DNA of 64,000 bases from Thiobacillus sp. Lineage in GTDB: Bacteria; Pseudomonadota; Gammaproteobacteria; Burkholderiales; Thiobacillaceae. Within the stretch, counting starts at the first letter, position 1. The number at the start of each line of letters is the position of its first letter. Below are positions 18,733-26,614 of the stretch, piece by piece. The translations under genes were made by a program, and so were the position numbers. The stretch covers positions 1,426,001 to 1,490,000 of the forward strand of contig JACKLQ010000001.1 in assembly GCA_024235835.1 (NCBI GenBank). The letters are read 5' to 3'. The notes below the pieces were generated by a model. The model ran no database searches, was not told the origin of the DNA, and saw only the letters and a program-made list of their open reading frames with translations.

Positions 18733-20001
18733 TCAAGGCGGGCGTCGCTGCAAGACTCGGGCGGTTTTCACCATGCGGTCCTGCACCTGGATGACCTCCA
18801 CAGCATGGCCGTCGATCATGACGCTGACGCCGGGTTCGGGCATGGTTTCCAGGCGCTCCAGCAACAGGCCATTCAAGGTGCGCGGTCCGTCCAGGGGAAA
18901 GTCCAGCCCGAGCTTGCGGTTGAGTTCCCGCAGGGACGCCGCTCCCTCCACCATGAAGCTGCCATCCTCCCCCCGCACCGTGGCGCTGTACTCGCCAGGA
19001 CGCAGGGCAGAAAACTCGCCCACGATTTCTTCCAGGATGTCCTCCACGGTAACCAGGCCCAGCAACTCGCCGTACTCATCCACCACCAGGCCCATGTTCT
19101 GGCGGTTGGACTGGAACTGAGCCAGCTGGTTGTACAGGGAGGCGCCGGAGGGCACGTAATAAGGCTCCCTGAGCCAGGTGCGGAACTCCTCCAGGTCCAG
19201 GTCTCCATCCCGCAAATGGGCCAGGGCCCTGCGCACATGCAGTACCCCGATCACGTTGTTGGGCTCACCGTCATAAACGGGCAGGCGGGAATGATGGCTG
19301 GTGGCCAACTGGCGCAGCAGCACGTCGGGCTCCACTGCCATGTCGATGGCCTCGATCTGACTGCGAGGACGCATCACGTCATCCACCGTGATCTGCTCCA
19401 GGTCGAACAGGTTCACCAGGATGTCCCGGTGCTTGGCGGGAAGATAGGAACCGGATTCCGCCAGAAGCGTACGCAGTTCCTCCACACCCATGCTGTTGGC
19501 GGCGGCGGCCTTGGGGTTCAGGCGCATCAGGCGCAGCAGGGCCTGGACGAACAGGTTGACGAACCAGACTGCCGGGTAAAACAGCTTCAGCATCGGTGTG
19601 AGCACGAAACTCACCGCGGGGGCGATGCGTTCCGGATAGGACGCTCCCAACACCTTTGGCGTCACCTCGGAGAAAACAAGGATGAGGAAGGTGACCGTCA
19701 ACGTGGACAGAGTCAGGGCCATTTCGTTCTGGCCGAAAAGGCGAAAGGCGATGATGGTCACCAGGGATGCCGCGGCGGCATTCACCAGGTTGTTGCCCAG
19801 CAGGATCACGCCCAGGAGCTTGTCCGTCTGGGCCAGGAGCCACTCCGCCAGCCTTGCCCCACGATTGCCGGCCTTGGCCAGGGTGCGCAGGCGATAGCGG
19901 TTCACCGCCATCATGCTGGTCTCGGAGGAGGAAAAGAATCCGGAAAGGACAAGCAACAGCGCCAGGGCGCCGAACATCGCTTCCAGTGGAATAGCGTCCA
20001 A
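18733..20001 (-). CDS. HlyC/CorC-type transporter (CNNM-CBS-CorC_HlyC)
   Basis: Membrane protein of the CNNM/CorC class, linked to divalent metal (Mg2+/Co2+) transport or resistance. A DUF21/CNNM membrane domain (about residues 1-185, with SGFFSSSETSMMAVNRYRL) is followed by two CBS domains (about 200-325; MRPRSQIEAIDM, VVDEYGELLGLVTVEDILEE) and a C-terminal CorC_HlyC domain. The start reads TTG in frame with a family-like MDAIPL N-terminus; an ATG eight codons later has a better ribosome binding site (GGAAG). 422 residues. This gene upstream of pilB is a common betaproteobacterial arrangement. Confidence 0.9.
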   Translation of the reverse strand: MDAIPLEAMFGALALLLVLSGFFSSSETSMMAVNRYRLRTLAKAGNRGARLAEWLLAQTDKLLGVILLGNNLVNAAAASLVTIIAFRLFGQNEMALTLSTLTVTFLILVFSEVTPKVLGASYPERIAPAVSFVLTPMLKLFYPAVWFVNLFVQALLRLMRLNPKAAAANSMGVEELRTLLAESGSYLPAKHRDILVNLFDLEQITVDDVMRPRSQIEAIDMAVEPDVLLRQLATSHHSRLPVYDGEPNNVIGVLHVRRALAHLRDGDLDLEEFRTWLREPYYVPSGASLYNQLAQFQSNRQNMGLVVDEYGELLGLVTVEDILEEIVGEFSALRPGEYSATVRGEDGSFMVEGAASLRELNRKLGLDFPLDGPRTLNGLLLERLETMPEPGVSVMIDGHAVEVIQVQDRMVKTARVLQRRPP

Positions 20002-20071
20002 TCAGTGCGTCAGAGTGTTGCGGCCGTCACAGTGTAGCGGCAAGCCGCCCGCGGCGTCACCGTGACCCGGG

Positions 20072-20347
20072 TCAACCTTTTTCGTCGTACAGGGATGGGG
20101 TAACCCGGGACCGGGCCAGAAACTCCCGCAAATACTTCACGTCCTGGCGGCCCAGCACGTTGCTGTGGTGGGGACGGTGCAGCACATCCTCCATGCCGTT
20201 GAGGCGCACACGGAAACGGGCGCCGCTCAATGGCTCCAGTTCCGCACCCAGGTGGGTGAGCAGGGTCTCCACATCACGCCAGTGGATATTGCCGCTAATG
20301 GGGTCATGGAATATGGTCTGGATCAGGTGGGCGTGCTTGTGGCTCAT
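20072..20347 (-). CDS. Orphan HicA-like protein
   Basis: 91-residue HicA-type domain protein. HicA toxins are mRNA interferases with a double-stranded RNA-binding-like fold and an essential His. The conserved elements here are IHWRDVETLLTHLGAELEP, SGARFRVRLNG and HRPHHSN. No HicB-like antitoxin is found on either side: rlmD lies 21 bases upstream and the CorC-like gene downstream. It may therefore be a domesticated chromosomal member rather than an active toxin. Confidence 0.75.
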   Translation of the reverse strand: MSHKHAHLIQTIFHDPISGNIHWRDVETLLTHLGAELEPLSGARFRVRLNGMEDVLHRPHHSNVLGRQDVKYLREFLARSRVTPSLYDEKG

Positions 20348-20368
20348 GTCGTGCCTCTATCGTTCACT

Positions 20369-21721
20369 CTAACGTTCAAACAGGGCTATGGATTCCACGT
20401 GGGCGGTGTGGGGGAACATGTTGGCCACGCCGGCGGAGACCAGGCGGTAGCCCTTCTGGTGCACCAGCACGGCCGCATCCCGGGCCAGGGTGGCCGGGCT
20501 GCAGGAGACATAGACGATCCTGGTTGGTGCCCCGCCCTCAGGCAGGGATTTCACCAGCTCGATGGCCCCGTCCCGGGGCGGGTCGATGAGCAGCTTGTCG
20601 AAACGGCCCAGCGCGGCATAGGTCTCCGGCGTCATCTTGAACAGATCAGCCACGCGGAACTCCGACTTGGCGGCCAAGCCGTTGCGTGCGGCATTTTCCA
20701 CCGCCCGGGCCACCAGGCTCTCGCTGCCCTCCACGCCCAGCACCGTCGCACCGCGGCGGGCGATAGGCAGGCTGAAATTGCCCAGGCCGCAGAATAAGTC
20801 CGCGATGCGCTCCCCTGGCAGTGGATCCAGCAGGCGCATGGCGCGGCGGATGAGCATGCGGTTGACGCCATGGTTCACCTGGGTGAACTCTGTGGGCTTG
20901 AAGGGCATGACCAGGCCGAACTCCGGCAGGCGGTAGATCAGCTCCGGCGCATCCAGGGGGTAGAAGGGGTAAGCGGTTTCCGGTCCCTTGGGTTGCAGCC
21001 AGAACTGCACCAGGTGCGCGTCGGCAAAGGCCTTGAGCCGTGCCTCGTCCTCGGCGCACAAGGGCTCCAGTATGCGCAGCACCAGCACGTCCACGTCCTC
21101 CCCCGCAGCCAGTTCGATCTGGGGCAGGCGGTCACGGATGGACAGGCTTGCCACCAGTTCCCGCAGACGGGGCAAAAGGTCCGAGATGCGGCGGGGCAGC
21201 ACTTCACAGCTGCTCATGTCCGCCACGTAGCTGCTGCGGCGCTCGTGGAACCCCACCAGCACGCCGCCCTTCTTGGGCACATTGCGCACCGAAAGCCGGG
21301 CCCGGGTACGGTAGCCCCAGGTGGGGCCATGCACCGGCGGCAGCATGGACTCCGGCCTGAGCTGGCCGATGTGGGCAAGGCAGTCCTCCAGTACCCGCTG
21401 CTTGGCCGCCACCTGGGCGGCCTCGTCCAGATGCTGGTGGGAGCAGCCGCCGCAGATACCGAACCAGCGGCACTGGGGGGTCGTCCGAAAGGGGCTGGCC
21501 TTGAGGATGGCGCTGGCCTGGGCCTGTTCGAAACTGGGTTTCCTGCGATAGCTGGAGACCTCGCACACCTCCCCCGGCAAGGCGCCGTCCACGAACAGAG
21601 TCTTGCCTTCAAGACGGGCCACCCCCTTGCCCTCATGATCCAGGGATTCGATGGTGACGACCGGGTTCATTCTCCCGGTCGGGGGGCTGTCGCCCCTGGG
21701 CGTCGAAGCGGGGGCGCTCAT
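20369..21721 (-). CDS. rlmD: 23S rRNA (uracil(1939)-C5)-methyltransferase RlmD
   Basis: Methylates U1939 of 23S rRNA using SAM and an iron-sulfur cluster. A TRAM domain (about residues 17-75, VTIESLDHEGKGVARLEGKT) is followed by the cluster cysteines in CRWFGICGGCSHQ. The Rossmann methyltransferase has DLFCGLGNFSLPIAR and LLIDPPRDGA, and the catalytic Cys is in YVSCSPATLARD. 450 residues. Its ATG overlaps the stop of the exonuclease gene (ATGA), indicating coupling. The ORF is open further upstream, but that region belongs to the exonuclease gene. Confidence 0.95.
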   Translation of the reverse strand: MSAPASTPRGDSPPTGRMNPVVTIESLDHEGKGVARLEGKTLFVDGALPGEVCEVSSYRRKPSFEQAQASAILKASPFRTTPQCRWFGICGGCSHQHLDEAAQVAAKQRVLEDCLAHIGQLRPESMLPPVHGPTWGYRTRARLSVRNVPKKGGVLVGFHERRSSYVADMSSCEVLPRRISDLLPRLRELVASLSIRDRLPQIELAAGEDVDVLVLRILEPLCAEDEARLKAFADAHLVQFWLQPKGPETAYPFYPLDAPELIYRLPEFGLVMPFKPTEFTQVNHGVNRMLIRRAMRLLDPLPGERIADLFCGLGNFSLPIARRGATVLGVEGSESLVARAVENAARNGLAAKSEFRVADLFKMTPETYAALGRFDKLLIDPPRDGAIELVKSLPEGGAPTRIVYVSCSPATLARDAAVLVHQKGYRLVSAGVANMFPHTAHVESIALFER

Positions 21722-22497
21722 GCTTGCCAGGCCTCCAGGAACTGGAACCAGTGGTCCGCCCCCACCTCTTCCAGGTTCTGGCGCACCAGGGCAATCTCTT
21801 CGTCGTATTGACCGGCGGTCAACACGCCACGCATCTTCAGAAACCGCAGATAGACCAGCCAGGTGTTCACCACGTCCGTCTCGCAATAGTCCCGGATGGC
21901 CGCCGCCTCGCCCCGCTGCCAGGCATTCCACACCTCGCCGCCGTCCATGCCCAGCTTGCCGGGAAAACCCAGCAGCTTGGCGAAGGCATCCAGGGGCGCA
22001 TTGGCCCGGCCGGAATACATGGCCAGCAGATCCATCAGATCGATATGGCGCGTGTGGTAGCGGTTCAGGTAGTTGTTGTACTTGAAGTCCCGTTCGTCAT
22101 CGCCCCAGTCCCAGTATTTTGGCGCGGTGACGCCATGGAGCATGGCGCGGTAATGCAGTACGGGCAGGTCGAAGCCGCCGCCGTTCCAGGACACCAACTG
22201 GGGCGTGTACTTCTCGATGCCATCGAAGAATCGCTGGATGATCTGGCCCTCATCGGCATCAGGCTCGGCCAGGGAGAACACCCTGAAGCGGTCTCCTTCC
22301 CGCAGCACGCAGGAGATGGCCACCACCCGCTGCAGATAATGGGGCAGAAAATCGGAGCCGCCCGTCTGCTGGCGACGCATGAGGAAGGCCATCTCTCCGA
22401 CTTCGTGGTCCGTGGCCTCGGGACCCACGTCGTGCAAACGCCGCAGTCCGGCAATGTCGGGAATGGTTTCTATGTCGAATACGAGGGTCGGAATCAT
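21718..22497 (-). CDS. Predicted 3'-5' exonuclease, PolB-like exonuclease family
   Basis: DEDD-type exonuclease of the DNA polymerase B exonuclease-2 group. Exo I is LVFDIETIPDIAGL at the N-terminus, Exo II is LVSWNGGGFDLPVLHYRAM (about residue 99), and Exo III is YCETDVVNTWLVYLRF (about residue 204). These give the acidic metal ligands. 259 residues and no polymerase domain, so it acts as a free-standing nuclease. It is coupled to rlmD. The biological substrate is not known for this family as far as I can say. Confidence 0.88.
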   Translation of the reverse strand: MIPTLVFDIETIPDIAGLRRLHDVGPEATDHEVGEMAFLMRRQQTGGSDFLPHYLQRVVAISCVLREGDRFRVFSLAEPDADEGQIIQRFFDGIEKYTPQLVSWNGGGFDLPVLHYRAMLHGVTAPKYWDWGDDERDFKYNNYLNRYHTRHIDLMDLLAMYSGRANAPLDAFAKLLGFPGKLGMDGGEVWNAWQRGEAAAIRDYCETDVVNTWLVYLRFLKMRGVLTAGQYDEEIALVRQNLEEVGADHWFQFLEAWQA

Positions 22498-22508
22498 GGT
22501 CGGGGCTT

Positions 22509-22525
22509 AAAATTTGAACAATTTT
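22509..22525. promoter_or_regulatory. AT-rich inverted repeat in the exonuclease/pgl divergent gap
   Basis: AAAATT-TGAAC-AATTTT is a perfect 6-bp inverted repeat and the only AT-rich stretch in a 50-bp divergent spacer that must hold two promoters. It could be an operator or part of overlapping promoters. Confidence 0.3.
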
Positions 22526-22547
22526 ATCCGTTTAAGCTCCTTCCCTG

Positions 22548-23246
22548 ATGGAAACCCGCTGGCATCAAGCCGTCGATATGCATGATTGGCTGGCCCAGGC
22601 ATTGGCCTGGGTGGACCGGGCCGAGTCCCGGGCCCTGGCCCGCCACGGCGCGTTCCACATCGTGCTGGCGGGGGGCGGGACGCCCCGCCTGCTGTACCAG
22701 GCCCTGGCAAGGGAAACCCATGACTGGGGCGCGTGGAACGTCTGGCTGGGGGATGAGCGCTGCCTGCCCCCCGACGACCCGGAACGCAACAGCCGCATGG
22801 TCCAGGACAGCCTGCTCCAGTCCACCTCCATCCCGCCGGAGCAGTTTCATCCCATCCCCGCCGAACTCGGGCCGGAGCTGGCGGCGACGAACTACGCCGA
22901 GTCCCTGGCTGGCACCAATGCCTTCGATCTGGTCCTGCTGGGCCTGGGAGAGGACGGACACACGGCAAGCCTGTTCCCTGGCCACGACTGGGGTATCTCC
23001 GTTGAAGCCTCCCCAGTCCTGCCCGTGCACGGTGCCCCGAAACCCCCAGCAGAACGGGTCAGCCTGGCCGCCAGACGCCTGGCCCAAGCCCGCGATGTCC
23101 TGTTTCTGGTGACCGGCGCGGGCAAACGCCACGCCATTGCCCGCTGGCAGGCAGGCGAAGCCCTACCTGCGTCAGCCATCCACCCCATCGACGGCGTTGA
23201 TGTGCTGCTGACCATCGAATCCTTGCCTTCTGGAGTTCATGCATGA
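22548..23246 (+). CDS. pgl: 6-phosphogluconolactonase
   Basis: Second step of the oxidative pentose phosphate pathway: hydrolysis of 6-phosphogluconolactone. DevB-type enzyme of 232 residues. Motifs include IVLAGGGTPRLLYQALA near residue 39, WLGDERCLPPDDPERNSRMV and GLGEDGHTASLFPG, which form the active site. No zwf or edd lies alongside. Its last bases overlap the start of the DUF4139 gene, so the two are translationally coupled. Confidence 0.93.
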   Translation: METRWHQAVDMHDWLAQALAWVDRAESRALARHGAFHIVLAGGGTPRLLYQALARETHDWGAWNVWLGDERCLPPDDPERNSRMVQDSLLQSTSIPPEQFHPIPAELGPELAATNYAESLAGTNAFDLVLLGLGEDGHTASLFPGHDWGISVEASPVLPVHGAPKPPAERVSLAARRLAQARDVLFLVTGAGKRHAIARWQAGEALPASAIHPIDGVDVLLTIESLPSGVHA

Positions 23247-24706
23247 AAACCACACTTGCCACCCTGACGCTGGCCCTGGCCTCCCTCTCCTCCCTCGCGG
23301 CCCATGGGCTGGAAGAACGCCGCAGCACCGCCTCCGACCAGACCGCCTTGGCCGTCACCATTTACAACGGCGACCTGGCCCTGGTGAAGGATGCCCGCAA
23401 GGTGAAGCTGGGCAATGGCGAGAACCTGCTGGCCTGGCGTGAAGTCTCCGCCCGCATGCAGCCGGAGACCGCCCTGCTCCATGCCCTGGACAACGGCCCG
23501 CTGACCCTGCTTGAGCAAAACTTCAACTTCGACCTGCTCTCCCCCCAGAGCCTGCTGGAAAAATCCGTGGGAGATGCCGTGCGGGTCATCCGCACCCAGC
23601 CCATCACCGGCGCGGAATTCGTGGAGAGCGCCACGGTGCTGGCAGCCAACGGCGGCGTGGTGCTCCAGTTTATCGACCGTGTGGAGACGGGCATTCCGGG
23701 CCGCCTGGCCTTCTCCAAGGTGCCCGCCGAACTCAAGGACCGTCCCACCCTGTCCATGCTCATCAAGACGGAAGGGCCATCCAACCCCTACCAGACCGCC
23801 GAACGCACCCTGGAATTGTCCTACCTGACCGAGGGGCTATCCTGGAAAGCGGATTACGTGGCCGAGTTGTCGGACGAGGAAGACCGCATGGACCTGAACG
23901 GCTGGGTCACCCTCACCAACACCAGCGGCACCGCCTACCCCAATGCCCGTCTGCAACTGGTGGCCGGCGAGGTGAACCGGGTCGCGCCCGAGCGCAGGCC
24001 CGTGCCCATGATGGCCAAGGCCCTGGCCATGGCCGATGCCGCCCCCGACATGCAGGAGGAGGGCTTGTTCGAATACCACCTCTACACCCTGAGCCGTCAC
24101 ACCACCCTGGGGGACAACCAGACCAAGCAGGTGGCCCTGCTCTCGGCCCAGGACGTCAGGATCGCCAAGGAATATCGCCTCTATGGCGGCAACTGGTACT
24201 ACAGCGGCCAGCACGGCGACCTGGGCCGGAAACTCAAGCCCGGCGTCTACGTGGAGTTCAGCAACAAAGGCAATGCGGCGGGCGGCGGCCTGGGCGTCCC
24301 ACTGCCCAAGGGCATCGTGCGGGTCTACAAGAAGGATTCCGCCGGCCGGGCCCAGTTCGTCGGCGAGGACCGCATCGACCACACGGCCAAGGGTGAAGCG
24401 GTCAAGCTGAGGCTGGGGGAAGCCTTCGATATCACCGCCGACAAGAAGCAGACGGATTTCCAGAAACTGGCGGCGGCCTTCAACGCCCGGGGCGGCGTGA
24501 TCGAATCGTCCTACCAGATGGAAATCCGCAACGCCAAGAGCGAGTCCGTGACGGTCAAGGTGGTGGAACCCATGCCCGGGGAATGGCAGATGCTCCAGGA
24601 AAGCCATCCCCACAAGAAGGACGCCGCCCATTCCGCCACCTGGGATATCCGGGTGCCCGCCGAAGGCAAGACCGTGCTGACCTGGCGCGTGCGGACCAAG
24701 TATTGA
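23243..24706 (+). CDS. Secreted DUF4139 domain protein
   Basis: Exported protein of unknown function. An N-terminal signal peptide (MKTTLATLTLALASLSSLAA, with cleavage near AHG) is followed by a beta-rich DUF4139 region (about residues 190-487), with WKADYVAELSDEEDRMDLNG and GWVTLTNTSGTAYPNARLQL as typical stretches. 487 residues. The first four bases overlap pgl and its stop overlaps the TTG start of the next gene, so the three genes form a coupled unit. I cannot assign a role. Confidence 0.8.
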   Translation: MKTTLATLTLALASLSSLAAHGLEERRSTASDQTALAVTIYNGDLALVKDARKVKLGNGENLLAWREVSARMQPETALLHALDNGPLTLLEQNFNFDLLSPQSLLEKSVGDAVRVIRTQPITGAEFVESATVLAANGGVVLQFIDRVETGIPGRLAFSKVPAELKDRPTLSMLIKTEGPSNPYQTAERTLELSYLTEGLSWKADYVAELSDEEDRMDLNGWVTLTNTSGTAYPNARLQLVAGEVNRVAPERRPVPMMAKALAMADAAPDMQEEGLFEYHLYTLSRHTTLGDNQTKQVALLSAQDVRIAKEYRLYGGNWYYSGQHGDLGRKLKPGVYVEFSNKGNAAGGGLGVPLPKGIVRVYKKDSAGRAQFVGEDRIDHTAKGEAVKLRLGEAFDITADKKQTDFQKLAAAFNARGGVIESSYQMEIRNAKSESVTVKVVEPMPGEWQMLQESHPHKKDAAHSATWDIRVPAEGKTVLTWRVRTKY

Positions 24707-25305
24707 ACGCCCCCGGACTGGACCATTTGCTGGACGACCTGGCCGGCCCCGGCTGGCACGTGGACCAGGGGTTCCTGGGGGCGGTGGAAACCGCCGCCCT
24801 GCGGGAAGAATGCCTGGGCGCCCTGGCTGCCGGTGCCTTTCATGCCGCTGGCGTGGGCAGTGGCCAGGCCCGGGTGGATGGCGAGATTCGCGGCGACCAT
24901 GTGCTGTGGGTGGAGGAGGACAACGCGGGACCGGCATTGAAAAGCGTCCTCGCCAGGCTGGAAGCCCTGCGCCAGGCGGTGAACAGGGGATTGTTCATGG
25001 GCCTGGCCGATGCGGAACTGCACTTCGCCGCCTATCCGCCAGGCGCCGGATACCAGCGGCATCTGGACCGATTTCGCGACGATGACCGCAGGACCCTCAC
25101 CGTCATCCTCTACCTGAATCCGCCGGACTGGCACGACGAGGACGGCGGCCACCTGCTGTTCTGGGAAAGAGAAGAGGAACCGCCCCTGGAAATCGCTCCG
25201 CTGGGCGGCACCCTGGTGGCCTTCCTGTCGGAACGTTTCTGGCACCAGGTCCAGCCTGCCCGACGCCAGCGCCTGAGCCTGACAGGCTGGTTCAGACGCC
25301 GCTAG
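24703..25305 (+). CDS. 2OG-Fe(II) oxygenase family protein
   Basis: Predicted iron- and 2-oxoglutarate-dependent dioxygenase (prolyl hydroxylase-like). The 200-residue product carries the iron triad in YQRHLDRF (HxD) and FWHQVQPA (distal His) and the 2OG-binding Arg in RRQRLSLTGWFR. The double-stranded beta-helix core includes TVILYLNPPDW and GGHLLFW. The start is TTG overlapping the preceding TGA; an in-frame ATG 40 codons upstream lies within the DUF4139 gene. The substrate is not evident. Confidence 0.85.
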   Translation: MNAPGLDHLLDDLAGPGWHVDQGFLGAVETAALREECLGALAAGAFHAAGVGSGQARVDGEIRGDHVLWVEEDNAGPALKSVLARLEALRQAVNRGLFMGLADAELHFAAYPPGAGYQRHLDRFRDDDRRTLTVILYLNPPDWHDEDGGHLLFWEREEEPPLEIAPLGGTLVAFLSERFWHQVQPARRQRLSLTGWFRRR

Positions 25306-25312
25306 GCCCCTC

Positions 25313-26614
25313 TCACTCCTCCAGGCGGAATTCCACGTAGGCCCGGTCCCGGGCCTGGCGTACCCAGTCCTCGAAGGCCTCCTCCGTCTTGCGGGCGCGG
25401 ATGGAGCGGCGCGCCTCCAGGCGCTTGCGCTCCTCGCTAACGTCCTGGTCCCGCCGCTCCTGCACCTGGATCAGGTGCCACCCGAAGGGGGAACGCACGG
25501 GATCGGACAGTTGGCCAGGCTGCAGGGCGTCCATGGCCCGCTCGAAATCCGGCACGGTATCACCCGGGTTAAGCCACCCCAGATCCCCCCCCTTGCTGGC
25601 CGACAGGTCGTCGGAATGGAGCTTGGCCAGTTCCTCGAAGGGCGTGCCGTTCTCGACGCGCTCCTTGAGCTGGACCAGGCGGTTACGGGCGTCCGCCTGG
25701 CTCACCACCTCGTTGGTCTTCACCAGGATGTGACGGGCCCGGGTCTGGCGCACGATCAACTGCACGTCCTTGCCCCGCTTGTCCAGCAACTTGAGGATGT
25801 GAAAACCGTTGGGACTGCGAAGGATGCTGGAAATCTCCCCCACCCTGAGGGGTTTGGCCGCATCGATGAAAAGGCTGGGCAACTGTGCAGGGCTGCGCCA
25901 GCCCAGCCCACCCCCCTGGAGGGCGTTCTGGGCATCCGAGTAGGCGGCCGAGACCTGGGCGAAATCCGTGCCGCCCTGGAGTTCTGCCAGGGCCCTTTCC
26001 GCCTTGGCCCGCAGTTCCCCCAACTGTTCCGGGCTGGATCCCTCCGGCGCCAGAAAGAGGATATGGCCCAGGTTGTACTCCTCCTGCTGGTTGGCGTCGC
26101 GGGCGCTTCCGGCCAGGTAGTTTTCGATCTCCGCATCGGTCACCACCACTCGGCTCTCCACCTCTCGTTCGCGCAGGCGCGCGACGAGCATCTCGGTTCG
26201 GATCTGCTCCCGGAAGGCATCGAAATTTGTGCCTTCCGACTCCAGCGCCTTGCGAAAAGCCTCCGGCGCCAGGTTGTTACGCTGGGCGACATTCGCGATG
26301 GCCCGGTCCAGCTGGGTGCCTTCCACGCGGACATTGGTGTCCTCGGCTATCTGCAGCAGGGCCTTCTCGGTGACCATACGCTCCAGCATCTGCTTCTCGA
26401 TCAAGCGCCGGGGAGGCAACTGGGGGTTCTGGGCAGCCAGCTGACGCATGACCTGATCCACCCGGTTGCGCAGTTCGTACTCGGTGATCACGCCATTGTT
26501 GACCACCGCCACGATGCGATCGATTTCGATGGGCGCCGCGCCGGCAGGTCCATACAAGCAGGCGGCGGCGAGCACTGACGCGCCCAGAAACCGGTCAAGG
26601 AAGGTCGAATTCAT
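25313..26614 (-). CDS. surA: Periplasmic chaperone/peptidyl-prolyl isomerase SurA
   Basis: SurA escorts unfolded outer membrane proteins, including LptD, to the BAM complex. After a signal peptide (FLGASVLAAACLYGPAGA) comes the SurA N-terminal domain (IDRIVAVVNNGVITEYEL). Two parvulin domains follow; the second is recognisable by ARHILVKTN, SKGGDLGWLNPGD and VRSPFGWHLIQV. I chose ATG 26614, which has AAGAG in front; a second ATG lies 12 bases upstream. 433 residues. The gene overlaps the end of lptD by 20 bases, consistent with one operon. Confidence 0.95.
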   Translation of the reverse strand: MNSTFLDRFLGASVLAAACLYGPAGAAPIEIDRIVAVVNNGVITEYELRNRVDQVMRQLAAQNPQLPPRRLIEKQMLERMVTEKALLQIAEDTNVRVEGTQLDRAIANVAQRNNLAPEAFRKALESEGTNFDAFREQIRTEMLVARLREREVESRVVVTDAEIENYLAGSARDANQQEEYNLGHILFLAPEGSSPEQLGELRAKAERALAELQGGTDFAQVSAAYSDAQNALQGGGLGWRSPAQLPSLFIDAAKPLRVGEISSILRSPNGFHILKLLDKRGKDVQLIVRQTRARHILVKTNEVVSQADARNRLVQLKERVENGTPFEELAKLHSDDLSASKGGDLGWLNPGDTVPDFERAMDALQPGQLSDPVRSPFGWHLIQVQERRDQDVSEERKRLEARRSIRARKTEEAFEDWVRQARDRAYVEFRLEE

